Assembly (NCBI GenBank): GCA_010015675.1
Contig: ML976996.1
Location: 95,769 to 158,110, forward strand
Direction: 5' to 3'
DNA length: 62,342 bases
DNA from: Byssothecium circinans
Taxonomy: Eukaryota; Ascomycota; Dothideomycetes; Pleosporales; Massarinaceae
The notes under the pieces were generated by a model that saw only the letters and a program-made list of their open reading frames with translations, was not told where the DNA came from and did no database searches. Numbering within the stretch: position 1 is the first letter of the stretch; each line of letters starts with the position of its first letter. Positions 1 to 11,387 of this stretch are shown piece by piece. The position numbers and the translations under genes are program-made.

Positions 1-49
<49 letters not shown>
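1..49. repeat. Poly(A) run at the window edge
   Basis: Forty-nine consecutive A residues open the window and are followed directly by ordinary mixed sequence. There is no TTAGGG-type telomere repeat. A scaffold-end sequencing or assembly artefact is as likely as a real homopolymer or retroelement tail. Confidence 0.9.
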
Positions 50-51
<2 letters not shown>

Positions 52-732
52 CTCAACCTCTCGTACGGTATCCTTCTCTAGCGGAAGAGCCCCTTCAACC
101 CCAACGTTACCTCAGCAATTCTTGATTCCTTGGAAACCCATCTCATGCGGCCAACCGTTTCATTTCGTTGAAAAACGTGATCAGCGGTAGACCCGGACAT
201 GACTAATACCTATGGTCGCACGGTTACAGGTATATTGAATCAAAGATTTCCTCCCCCTTCAACGTATCACGCGTATGTTTTACGACTCCGTGAGGAATAC
301 CTCTTTGTTTCTTAGTTTACTTTTACTCTTTTCGAACTTCCTCGTGTCTCAAAAGTCCTTGTTCCATGCTAGTCATCGTCTTTCCGAAAATTCATTTCAT
401 GGCTTGTCTCGCTCTCTTCGCCCTGTTCAGATGGTCTCCATAGCTAAGTCAAAACGTACCTCCCACCCGACCTTTACTAATAGCACAATGAGCAGGACAT
501 CTCGCTGGGAATTATTACCAAAAATATCTCGACACTTCCTTCCACCTTCACCTTGATTTGCGGCAAGTCACCGCGTCTTCCCGCGCTTGCCTCTCCAGAC
601 TCTTGGCGTTGTTTTGATCGCGCCACCTCAAATACTCCACCTTTCCTACATCACCATCCGGCACCGTTATTCCATTACTCGTCGTCGTCGCAAAGCTCCC
701 AGTCTCTGCTTGAGCCTTTACCTCAGCCCATC
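50..732. other. Intergenic, 5' flank of the first gene
   Basis: Pyrimidine-rich sequence upstream of the gene starting at 733. Short open frames here lack conserved features. I see no RNA gene or repeat. Confidence 0.5.
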
Positions 733-2814
733 ATGGCTAATAGTAAGTGTACATCCTCCCCTTCCGCACCACCTCATCTCCTCTTGTCCTCCAGCCCTCG
801 AAATCCCGAGAAAATACCTTGTTACCCATCAACAGATACCGAGGACGATCTCATCAGCTTTTCCGGCAATCAGCTGTCCAACACCCCTCCTCTACGGTCT
901 CATCCTGCCCCAGCGCCTCTACAAGTTCTTGGACCACGACCCGGTAGCGCCATGGGCCAAGGCAGAGCCCAGCAGCGCACTACAGGTGGCAGCGACAGCT
1001 TTTCTGATCTTACGAGCATGATGCGTATTAAGAAGCCGTATACCGAGACCCCAAGCCCTTACAATAGTAAGTCCAAGCTACTCGGTTGGGTTTGATCAAA
1101 GGCAGCGTACTGATGATACCAGGGCCCAATGGCCGAACGAACGGGAATGTGTACAGCAATGGGAGCGCCTATGGAGCCCCGCAAATGAAACCAGCCGTGC
1201 CTTCAGTTCAGCCTAGCTCAATGGGCTTGGATCGGGCTTCAAGCTCTATCCCGCCGACAACTACGAGCGCATCTCCTATGCTGGTTTGGCCAACGGGGCA
1301 CCGTGTACCTTCGATACCGACTCCATCGTCAAGGTAGGTAATACTCAGTGCCACACTACGATCACTGTCGCCCGCTGAATGAGCTTTGCTGATATCTTAT
1401 CTGCGACTCCAGGACGCAAACCAACGAGAATGTACCTACACCAGTTTCTGGCGTCCAGCTATTTCGAAGTCCGACAACCGTACTGCCTCATACAATTAGT
1501 ACCTCCAGCCGCGATGAGCCTCCTACCCTTATCGATACTGAGCCTGAGGAGGACGACATGGAACGTCGGCTTGCTGCGCTGAGAGCCGAGATGGCCGAAA
1601 TGGATAAGGAAAATGCACGCGGGACTACCTCCACCATCTCTCAAACATCTTTTCCTGCCCTGCTGGACTTTGATGAGCCGCCCCCGTCGCTCGAGCCATC
1701 CAGGAATGCTACGCCGTCCCCTTCAATCTACCAGATGAGTCGAGAGGTTGAGGAGTCTGAGCCGATCGTGCGCGTAACCCAGACCGTATGGGACAACCTC
1801 ATGAACCAGATGTCCACGTTAAAAAAGGAAAAGATGGGCACGACCGAAAAGCTCCGCCACTTACAGCAAGAGCAGAACCAACGTACCGAAGACGATCAAG
1901 ATGCCAGTTGTCAGGTCGGCGAACTGCGATACCAACTGAACGCCAATAAGGACTACAAGGCTACTATGGGAAGAGACCTCAAGCGGAAGGATGAGGAGCT
2001 GTACAAGAAGGATATGGAGATCCATGTGCTTCAGGAAAAGCTGGTCAACTATGACGCTCGTCTCGAGGACCTTGAGCGTTGCAAATCGGAGCTAGGGTAC
2101 CTTCGCTCTGTGAAGAGTCTCGAGGAAAAGGCGCAGGTGGAGTCCATGGAGCAGACGATTGCGAAGCTGGCTTTCGATCACAAGAAAGAGGTAGCCGCCT
2201 ATGAGAAGGAGAACACCGAATTGAAAGCACGACTCTCTCAAACCACGACGACATCCGCGGACCACGCCACCCGCAACCAGAACCTGATCGACACGCAAGC
2301 CCAGCGAGAGCGGAAGATCCGCCAACTCGAAGACAAGCTCCTCCAAGCCGAAAACACCAAGCAGATACTGCAAGACGAACACGAAGCGCTCCAAGAGCAA
2401 TTCACCAAGCTCCAAACAAGCAACTTCGAGACCAAGCTCAAAGAAAAAAGCTCCGAAGCAGACCGCCTCCGCAACGACCTCCGCCACACCACCAAGCGCC
2501 TCGAAGTCACGCAAAAGGCGCTCGAAAAGGCCACCCACGGCGTCGCCGCTCTGCGAGGTGGTGCCCATCTAGTCGTTCCTCGCGCGACTGAGAAACTTCC
2601 CAAGTTGGTGTTCCCTTGCATTGAGTGCTTCATCAAGAACGTGGACTGTGATGGTGCTGCGAGGTGCCATAACTGCACTAGGTCGGATGAGCAGTGCGCG
2701 AGGTGGAGGTGCTCGATTAAGCATGTTACGCAGGAGTGCAGTGAGGCGCCGTGTCGCCACTATCATGATGCTGGTGGATGGCTTATGCTGAGGCAGGAGC
2801 GGTCGCAGTGGTGA
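733..2814 (+). CDS. Coiled-coil protein with C-terminal Zn2Cys6-like cysteine cluster
   Basis: Function is not recognised. The model joins 733-742, 836-1066, 1123-1333 and 1413-2814 (617 aa). All three introns are GT-AG and keep frame. The first (743-835) is also open in frame, so a 648-aa form starting at the same ATG is possible. The N-terminal third is low-complexity (Ser/Pro/Thr). The middle, roughly residues 270-530, is rich in Glu/Lys/Gln/Leu and reads as a long coiled coil. Near the C-terminus the cysteines follow C-x2-C-x6-C-x5-C-x2-C-x6-C, exactly the spacing of the fungal Zn2Cys6 cluster, followed by further Cys and His residues. That cluster normally lies at the N-terminus of transcription factors, so its position here is odd. 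A scaffold, spindle-pole or nuclear role would be guesswork. Confidence 0.75.
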
Positions 2815-3419
2815 GTTGAGGGGAAGGAAGGAAAGGATGGTCAGTGGGAAGAGTGATTGGATGGGCTGGTGGTGAGGTTTTAATGGGAAGGATGGGTGGT
2901 ATGGTGCATGAGTCAAACTTCTGCATGAGCCTTACAGAATTTGGAAGTAGCTTCAATACCTTGGGGAGAAGGGACGTGCGTGGAGCTCGGGGCAGGGACA
3001 TTCATTCTCAGGATGTGGTCTGACTCCTCTCTCTCGAATGTGTGTGCACGGCTCGTTTAAGGATCGGAATAGTAATGGACGATGGAAGGATGCGTGCCGT
3101 GACAATCTCCAGAGGCAAGGCGTACCGGTGCACATTTTGTAGCATAGTATCGCCGATAGCTCGGCTCCGAATAGACATGTGCAGAGAGTAGACATATGCG
3201 CAAATCTCCCCAACTCGTTGTCTCAACGCACCCCAAATTGCCGCTTCTTCTCTTATGCGTTGAAGAATGTATACGTGGCGTTGGTCCCGGCAAATATCCA
3301 AAGTCAAGCTGCAAATTTCTATATGTTAATAAATCAACCCAACTCAGACAGTATATACAAACGTAGTCAACACCCCATCTCCCATCCTTCACGCACTCCC
3401 CCAAGACTATCCCTCTCCC
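2815..3419. other. Intergenic between convergent genes
   Basis: Holds the 3' ends of two convergent genes. No further feature seen. Confidence 0.5.
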
Positions 3420-4892
3420 CTACGAAGGCACATCCTCCCCCGAATTCAAATACCCCAAACTATCCACCTCACTCTCCACCCCATCGCCAAAAGCCCCCTC
3501 GGGAACCTCAACGCCAAACTCCCTCGCCTCAGCAGCAACCATCTTCCTCTCCTCCTCCCGACTCGCACCCTTCATATACCGTCCCGCCAGGTTCCACAAC
3601 ACACTACTCAGTGAATCCTCACCCCCCGTCCCTGCCCCTGCCCCTGCCTCAGTCCCCGTACCCAACCCCAACCTCTCACTCCCCTCCTCCGCATCCTCAT
3701 GCCCCCTCAACTCCCTCCCCCACCTCTCCCTATCCGCCTCCATACACCACACCGCCATAGCCGTCCGACAGCACAACGGCCCCACATCGCTCATGCCCAC
3801 AAACTCGGCCAAAAAGTCTTCAAACTCCGTAGTCATCGCCTCGCGCATAATACGAATACTCCGCATCCCCCAAAACGCCGCGTCGCCGTACTCGCGCAGC
3901 CGCAGGTACGCCAGCACATGGCGCGACACCAGGCGAATGCGGAGCAGAGTGCGCACCGTAGTGCCGGACTGCGACGCAAAGCGGCCGGCGGGAATAGCGG
4001 TGTGGAAGAAAGCTTCCGCGAGGACGCGGCGGATGCGGCCGTTGATGATGATGTGGATGGCGTGGAAGGCGCGATTGTATATTTCCAGGGCGGCGTGGGC
4101 GGCGGCGGGGGTCTTGGCTGCGAGGACGGCGTCGCCTTGGGCGATCAGAGAGGTGCAGGTTTCGACGCATTCTTGCACTGTGGGGTGCGGGGTCTGCATG
4201 CCTTTCAGGACCGAGGCTTCTACCTCGGGGGAGAAGCCTGAGAAGTGCGTGCCGCGGAGGGCTTTTACTTTTTCGAAGGGTTGGAGCATTTTTTGCTGGA
4301 GCGCGGGGCTGATATCTGTGGTTGGGGAGGGGGGTGCGTGCGAGGAAGTGCGCCAGCCGTGAGGAGGGCGCGCGGCGAAGGAGACGTGGAGTTCGGTGTT
4401 GAGGACTGGGTAGCTCAGCGCAGAGTAATACCACGTCTGCGCGAACAGCGGGATGTCTTCTAGTAGCAAGACTAGACTGTGGTCGGGTCGGGCGCCGTAA
4501 TGCGGCGCGGTGATTTCGACGTGGAACGTATGCGACTTGAACAGACGAGCTCGCGGCCCCGACACCACTATCGGGACGAACCCTTCCGTGGAGATGTGAT
4601 GCACTGCAGTAGGCCACGGTGTATCTATCATGACGAAATGCCCTCCTACTCTTTTCCACACACCGCTTGCTTCCCGATAGATCTGCTTGTTCACCCTCAA
4701 TAGCCGGAGGTCAAATTTATATTTCCCGCCCCCGAAACCAGTGGCTCCAGTTGGATCGCCGAATTCTTGGTCGCCTGTGAGGCGGTCGAAGGGGTTGAAG
4801 TAGAAGGCGAAGATGTGTTCGCGGAGTTCGAGGGGGAGGCGGAGGAGGGGGAAGGGTTGGGGGGTTGTGGCATGTGGGGGAGTAGTGGACAT
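3420..4892 (-). CDS. F-box/2EXR-like domain protein
   Basis: Single-exon gene of 490 aa. The start at 4892 is chosen because conserved sequence begins shortly after it; the frame stays open upstream but without conservation. Residues about 15-60 carry the pattern LRLPLELREHIF followed by LLRVNKQIYREA, typical of the F-box-like/2EXR proteins greatly expanded in Dothideomycetes and other Pezizomycotina. The rest is poorly conserved, with a Gly/Ala/Thr-rich low-complexity stretch near residue 420. Such proteins are thought to bind substrates for SCF ubiquitin ligases, but no substrate is known and the link to SKP1 is inferred only from the N-terminal motif. The coding strand is strongly GC-biased, which produces long but spurious antisense frames. 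Confidence 0.8.
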   Translation of the reverse strand: MSTTPPHATTPQPFPLLRLPLELREHIFAFYFNPFDRLTGDQEFGDPTGATGFGGGKYKFDLRLLRVNKQIYREASGVWKRVGGHFVMIDTPWPTAVHHISTEGFVPIVVSGPRARLFKSHTFHVEITAPHYGARPDHSLVLLLEDIPLFAQTWYYSALSYPVLNTELHVSFAARPPHGWRTSSHAPPSPTTDISPALQQKMLQPFEKVKALRGTHFSGFSPEVEASVLKGMQTPHPTVQECVETCTSLIAQGDAVLAAKTPAAAHAALEIYNRAFHAIHIIINGRIRRVLAEAFFHTAIPAGRFASQSGTTVRTLLRIRLVSRHVLAYLRLREYGDAAFWGMRSIRIMREAMTTEFEDFLAEFVGMSDVGPLCCRTAMAVWCMEADRERWGRELRGHEDAEEGSERLGLGTGTEAGAGAGTGGEDSLSSVLWNLAGRYMKGASREEERKMVAAEAREFGVEVPEGAFGDGVESEVDSLGYLNSGEDVPS

Positions 4893-5419
4893 GGTGGATG
4901 GGTTGGGTGGGATGGAGTCTGTTGATTGTTTACGCCTTGGTTGTATTTGGTGGAGGGAGTGCGAAGTATGTATGAACATGGAGAAGTTGAGGATAAGGGG
5001 GCGTTTAGCGATGTGGAACGTCAAGGGAAGGAATATTTGAGGTGATGTGAGACATGCATACAATGCCATGCCTCGGCCCTCCGTTCCCCTCCCGAGTCAC
5101 GGCGTTAAGGCGGGTTAAATCCGACGCTCTAACGGACGAAATGCTTGAGGATTACACTGTATATTATTAGGGGTGTCCATGCAATCACTTCGTCCATTCG
5201 TCTATCCCTATCACTATTCATACATTTTCTAGACACTCCATCAGGTCTTCATGCAAACGAATATAATATAATACAATGCTCTCGAATCCACCAACCTCGT
5301 ATCATGCAAGCGCTTCTAGGGAAGAGTGGAAACAATCAATGTATCTGTTTTACAAGCCGCTCAACGCCCTCTGCAAGAAGTATTTATAACGGAAAAGAAA
5401 GAAAAACCTTGAGAAAGTC
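4893..5419. other. Intergenic
   Basis: Promoter side of the F-box-like gene and 3' side of TIM50. No other feature seen. Confidence 0.5.
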
Positions 5420-7114
5420 CTACTTTTGCTCGGGTGTTTGAGGTGCCGAGGGAGCAGTCGTTGAAGGTGTATGGGCAGGTGGCGCACCTGCAAACCATCC
5501 AAACGCACTACTCTTCATACTCTTCATCTGCTCCTCCTGCATCCTCTTCTCCTCCTCTTCTCGCTCTTTCAGGTACTTCTGCCCATTTGTCCGGATCTCC
5601 TTGTCCAGCTCTTCGTAGTTTTTCCGCCCGATCTCACGGAACATATCGATCATCATCTTTCCTTGTGCCATTCCCTCGCTCACATTCGTCCCGTCGCTCA
5701 AGATCATGTTGCCCTGCTTGCCCATACCCAGCTGATTTGTCAAGAAGCCACCGACTCTCGGCTTCCCCCTCTTGGCTTTGTCCTTCTCGATATCTGCAAG
5801 GAATTGTGCGCGCATCTTTGCTTCGCGGCGGGCGAATTCTGTGGAGATGTCTTTGCCTTCCATTGACTTGAGGGCTTGTCGGACGTCGAGATTGCTGCCT
5901 TGGGCTAGCATAGCGAGGTATTCGAGGAAGGGGATGAGCCCAACAAGACCGGTGTCGCCGGGCTGGCCTTTCCACTTGGGTAAGATAATGGCGTTCTCGG
6001 GTTGGAGCTTGACATGTGAGGGGTCGGTGTCGATAATGATAGTCTTGGAGAGATCGCGGTTGAGGCATGAGAGATCCTAGAAGCGTTAGCTGAGCTTTCA
6101 GTGTTTGCTGGTTGTTCTTACCTTGACGTACTCGCCCTTTTCATAGCGAGTCGCCTCGCGGAACAGCGGCCACATGACCATCTGGAAGGGGTCGAGTTTG
6201 CGGATGATGGGATCAGCGTCCATGGATTTCACCGATGTGAAGATGACGAGCTCGTAGTACTGGGATAGGTATCGCAGGAAATAGTCCACGCCTGGCCGCT
6301 TTGCCGTTCTCCAGCCACTCTTCGTCGTCCACTCTGAGTGAACTAGCAAATCCTCCAAGCTCAGAACGAGGGTCAACGGCGGCGCAGGATCCATGTCCGG
6401 CAGCAGCTTCGGGAAGGTAGGCTCAGTGTAGTAGCCCATCTGATTGTTGAGACGGGCGTACGCGCGCTTGTACATCAGACTTGGAGTCCATCCTTGCGGC
6501 ACATCTGGGTGCGCCTTCTCCTCCTCCTCCGTGTCCCAGTTCCTGCCCATGTACACTGCGCCCGTGACTCCAAACAGGGCGCTCAACAGATACGACCAGT
6601 TGGCGACGCGGTTCCGTCTCCTGTCCGTGCTTGTCTCATAGGCCGACTTGGGCAGCTCGCCGCCCTCGCGACCAGCAGAGGCAGAAGAAGGCTCTTTCGC
6701 CGGGTCATCGGTGATGTTGTTGGGGTCATGTGTGCCCTTGTCTGCTTCTGCCTGGGCTTTGGCGAATTCGGCGGCGAACGTGGATGGGATGCCTTGTCGC
6801 AGGTCGGGGAGGGGTTTTTGCGGTTCAGCCGGTGTTGCATCTGGCTTTTCTGCAGGTTCCGTCTCTGGCGCCGTGTTGCGCTCTGGTGCCGCTTCCGCAT
6901 CGAATTCAGGCTGCTCGCTGGGGTTGACGGGATTTGGTCGTGACTTATTTGACTCATCAAACTTGATGGGGTCTGAAGGCTTCCACGTATTGTCCTTGCC
7001 CGGAGTGTTTGCGTAGAAACGTGACCTCTGCGACGCTGAAGCTATAGGAGCTATGCGCGGAAATGTCGACGAAGGTGTGGCGCGCAGGGCGCGAAAGGCA
7101 GCTCTCGAGAGCAT
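5420..7114 (-). CDS. TIM50: TIM50, mitochondrial inner-membrane import receptor
   Basis: Subunit of the TIM23 presequence translocase; it exposes a receptor domain to the intermembrane space and passes preproteins from TOM to TIM23. Exons on the minus strand are 6122-7114 and 5420-6076, with a 45-nt phase-0 intron; the product is 549 aa. Residues 1-35 form an Arg/Ser/Ala-rich presequence starting MLSRAAFRALRA. A Glu/Pro-rich stretch follows, then one membrane segment (about 170-190, WSYLLSALFGVTGAVYMG), then an FCP1-like domain (about 235-385). As in other TIM50 proteins the phosphatase DxDxT motif is degenerate: the site reads LVLSLEDLLVHSEW. The C-terminal 80 residues are Glu/Lys-rich. The start at 7114 fits the presequence; an upstream in-frame ATG would spoil it. 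The gene shares its promoter with the divergent mannosidase gene. Confidence 0.95.
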
Positions 7115-7466
7115 GATGTGGATGGCAAAGTGATGGGAATACAAATTATAAAACGTATGCAAGCGTACTGTACATGGGGAGGGAGAATTGGAGCTGCAAG
7201 CGGGAGCTCTTGGGATGGACAGGCGAATGACGACGATGCGCTCTTCCTCTCCCGATTTTTTGGCGGCGGCCTTGGCATGTGATCTGCCATGCACGAGGTC
7301 CGGGCGGAAAGCGGAAGGAAAGGAAAGGTGGTGTCTTTGAGCACCCCCGGCACAACATCAGCGCCATGTCTGCCCGCTCGTCTTTCTCCTCTGCGCCGAA
7401 ACTCTGCTCTGCCCGCTTCTGTTCCCCCTACTAGGCTCATGTCGCCGCGCCGGAAGCGTTCTGGGC
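7115..7466. promoter_or_regulatory. Divergent promoter region of TIM50 and the HTM1-like gene
   Basis: About 350 bp lie between the two divergent start codons, so both promoters must be here or overlap the 5' ends. No specific factor site could be assigned with confidence. Confidence 0.5.
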
Positions 7467-10400
7467 ATGCAACCGACGGGAAGGCCACTGCGGCGTATTG
7501 CGCTGCCCGGAGAAGCCGCATGGAAGCTGATAGCGATATGGCCTCTTCTGCTGTGGATATGTTGCTGGGCGACTCCCGGGCATGGCATGACCGATGACAT
7601 GATAGCCGGGCTGAGGTGAAGATATTCTATCAAATACGTAATTCTAGTGACTGACCGAAATAGACAAGAGACACACGACATCTTCTACCATGGCTACGAC
7701 AATTACATGACGCATGCCTTCCCCGAAGACGAATTACGCCCGCTGACCTGCGCCCCTCTGACCCGCGACCGCCAAAACCCCGCGCACATCGAGGTCAACG
7801 ACGTCTTGGGGAACTACTCTTTGACTCTGATTGACAGCCTATCCACGCTCGCCATCCTCGCATCCTCGCCTCCACCAGACAGAAAAAGTCGGAATAAGCC
7901 GTTGGAAGATTTCCAGGAGGGCGTCAAGTTGCTGGTAGAGAATTATGGAGATGGGACGAAAGGGCCGGCGGGCCAAGGTGCAAGAGCGCGGGGCTTCGAT
8001 TTGGACAGCAAGGTGCAGGTTTTTGAGACAGTCATTCGGGGCGTGGGTGGACTGTTGAGCGCCCATCAGTTTGCTGTTGGTGACCTGCCCATTCGAGGCT
8101 ACGACAGCACCGTGCAGAAGAAGAGGGGAAGAGAAGGCATCTTTTGGCGCAACGGGCTCGTCTACGATGGGCAGCTTCTTCGTCTGGCCACCGATCTGGC
8201 TGACCGCCTCATGCCCGCTTTCCACACTGTGACTGGCCTCCCGTATCCGCGCGTGAACCTCCGTCATGGCGTACCTTTCTACGCCAACTCACCATTGAAC
8301 AACGACGCCGAGCATGGTCAATGCAACAAGGACCCCAAGGACAAAGGCGCCGAGGTCACCGAGACGTGCAGTGCGGGCGCAGGCAGTCTTGTGTTGGAAT
8401 TCTCAACTCTGAGCCGTCTGACGGGAGAACCTCGTTATGAGATTGCCGCCAAGGACGCATTCTGGGCTGTCTGGTCGCGCAGGACGAGCATTGGCCTCAT
8501 TGGAGCTGGGCTGGATGCTGAGACCGGTCACTGGGTCTCCCCTTACACTGGCATTGGTGCTGGTATTGACAGCTTCTTTGAGTACTCGCTCAAGACGCAT
8601 ATTCTTCTGTCTGGATTACCTTATGATACAGGACTTCCAGACATTGATTCTCCCGATGCCTTTCTGAAAGCTTGGATAGACGCCCACGATGGCATCAGGC
8701 GACACATCTACCGCGGCGCACACCACCAACACCCTCACTACATTCAGGTCGACCTCTACACGGGCGCCATGCGAGCATTTTGGATTGACAGCCTGAGTGC
8801 CTTCTACCAAGGCTTGTTGGCCATGGCTGGCGAGCTTGACGAAGCCATCGAGACTCACCTTCTCTACACTGCCCTCTGGACTCGGTACTCTGCCATGCCC
8901 GAGAGATGGTCGACTTCAACTGGAAATATCGACAGCGGTCTGAGATGGTGGGGTGGTCGTCCTGAATTTATCGAGTCGAACTGGTACATATACCGCGCGA
9001 CGAAGGACCCATGGTATCTTCATGTTGCCGAGATGGTCCTCCGTGACATCAAAAGACGCTGCTGGACAAAGTGCGGTTGGGCTGGATTACAGGATGTTAC
9101 GACGGGAGAACTGAGTGACCGCATGGAAAGCTTCTTTCTTGGGGAAACGGCAAAATATCTCTTTCTCACTTTCGACACATCACATCCCCTCAACACTTGG
9201 GACGCGCCATTCGTATTCACCACCGAGGGGCATCCACTGATTATACCAAAACGCTTAAGACCGTCCAAACCAGTCAAGAACAGTGCGCCCACTCCCGAAT
9301 GGCAACCCGCCCCTGGCATCTGTCCGCTTCCGCCTCAGCATCTACCGTTCAGTATATCTGCAACAGCCGCACGTTCCGATGTGTATCATGCTGCAAGTCT
9401 CGCGCGGCTGCATCAAATGCCGACCATTGAGACTCTGGAGTCACCACTCGTCGAATTCAATTCTGATCATCCCAGCATCACTGTCTCCGACATCCGTTCA
9501 CCATCCAACTACACGTACTATCCCTGGACTCTGCCACCAGAGCTTGTACCTCATAATGCCACGAGCTCGAAGATGGTGGTTCGTACTACGTTCGATCTCT
9601 CGTTCCCCAACCTCCCAAATAACCTGCAGATTGGTAACATGCAGAGGGTGCAAGAAGGCATCATAGTTAACTCTATGAGCGGCTTGCGACTGGGCATGGT
9701 ACGAGAACCCGAGCCCGAGCCCATGGAGACCGAAATCTCGCTCGATGACCAATACCGCATTTACGCTATTTCCAACATTGCCCTAGGTCGCGATGAAAAG
9801 GTATACATGTCACGATCTACCATCGAAAGTTTCAACCCCGTCGACCCCTTCTTCACACGCACACGAGATGCGCAAACGCTTGATCTCGTCATCGACGTGC
9901 CACCCGAACCCGCTTCGAAGCCCAAGTCGGCTCCCCTCTCAGAACTCCTCAAGGATGCGCTCAGTGACATGGGCAACCTGTCCGACATGGAAATTATCGA
10001 GATGGACGTTGATGGTGATTCGCTCGACGGAGATTCCTCATACCTATCCTCACTCCTTCAATCTCTTCAATCCCTCCTAGCAGCGCCCTCTGCAACCAGC
10101 ACGTCCGCATCCGCTTCCTCGCCACCCAAACCGTCGCAAACTCAACGCCTTACATTCCCCGGTACTTTGCCCATCGGCCCAGGATCAGCGCCGCTTCCTG
10201 ATGTCACCGATCCTGATCTCACCTACAGCGATACAAATGCGCTTATCTGGTCGACAATCTACATCCACCCGAACACTCTCTGCCACGAGCGGCTACCGAT
10301 TGAAATACCCAAGAGCTACCAGGTTATCGTCATTCCACGTGGTGGATGTTCATTTTCAGAAAAGGTCAGAAACATCCCTGCGTTCCCACCGGCGAAGGAG

Positions 10401-10904
10401 AGTTTGCAGGTGGTAGTCATAGTAAGCTACAAGGAGCATGAGGAACCAAGGTACCGATGGGCCCAAGACGATGAAGATCAAGACGACGACAATGATGACG
10501 ACAATGACGACGACAATGACGACGAACGTGATGGAAAAATGGGTAGACGCATTGAAAACTCCAACAAATACCCACCCTCCTCCAAGACCCAAGCTCCCGC
10601 CTCACAATCACCTTCCCAGAGTCCCAACCCCAACTCCAAGTCCAAAATGTCCTCCAAAAAGCCTCAACCTCAACCCCAAACTCCCTCCACGCTACCACCG
10701 TCTTCCCACCTCGTCCAACCCCTCCTCGACGAAACACAATACACGCCCTCCGGCCTCGAACGCGCGAATCCCATTCCGCTCGTCATGGTAGGTGGAGGCG
10801 ATGAGACGATTGCGTTGTTGAGGAAGGCGAAGGGGATTGCGGTGAGGCGGAGGTATTATTTTTTGAGCCAGGGGGTAAGGATTGGGAATTTGATCGTGCT
10901 GTAG
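7467..10904 (+). CDS. HTM1: EDEM/HTM1-type ER alpha-1,2-mannosidase (GH47) with PA domain
   Basis: Trims mannose from misfolded glycoproteins in the ER lumen, creating the glycan signal for ER-associated degradation. Exons are 7467-7615 and 7664-10904 (48-nt intron, 1129 aa). The small first exon is easy to miss; it supplies a signal peptide with hydrophobic core KLIAIWPLLLWICCW. GH47 covers roughly residues 55-510: it opens with FYHGYDNYMTHAFPEDELRP and ends with ESFFLGETAKYLFLTFDT, both hallmarks of the EDEM branch. A protease-associated domain follows at about 800-940, as in EDEM3/HTM1-like proteins. It contains IPRGGCSFSEKV and is interrupted by an Asp/Asn tract. The C-terminal 150 residues are Pro/Ser/Lys-rich. 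At 1129 aa it is longer than yeast Htm1 (about 800 aa), mainly from the PA and low-complexity parts. No HDEL-type retention signal is visible. Confidence 0.92.
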
Positions 10905-11387
10905 ATGGATGAGATGTGTTCTGAAGCTTATACATAAATACATGGAAATGCGCGATGAGAATTGGGAAGAGAGGGGTATGGCGTTCTTTGGGATCGATAG
11001 ACGGACGGGCGAGGAATATGACGGGATTTGACTGTATATCTTGAGAAAAAAAAAATTCTTTCGACTTTTAGCGAATGGCATGTTTGAGTTCTTTGAAACA
11101 CTATGTTACATTAGCCACAGGGCTTTTTGTTTTTCGATCTTATCTACGCACTCGCTCATATTCAAACACCCCATTGATACCAGCTGCTGTCCACGCTTCG
11201 CGACTGAAAGGAGGCTTTTTAAACCCTAGATCTGGTGCCTTTAGGCTTGCGAGACCTGGTCGATGTATAACGTCTAATAGGCCGAAATCAAGACTGCCTC
11301 TTTGGCCTAGTTACCACCAGTCATATCAGATTACTCCTGCTAGCGCGGGAGATAGGCTAAGCAATTTCATATTATAAGATTAGGATA
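10905..11387. other. Intergenic between convergent genes
   Basis: Contains a run of nine A at 11045 and TA-rich sequence around 11220-11390. Nothing coding is seen. Confidence 0.5.

Noticed and set aside
1..49. Possible telomere or retroelement poly(A) tail
   Set aside because: No TTAGGG repeats and no upstream element can be seen; an artefact cannot be excluded.
3179..4659. Several long open frames overlapping the F-box-like gene in other frames and strand
   Set aside because: They are Pro/His/Arg-rich shadows of a GC-rich coding strand, with no conserved motif.
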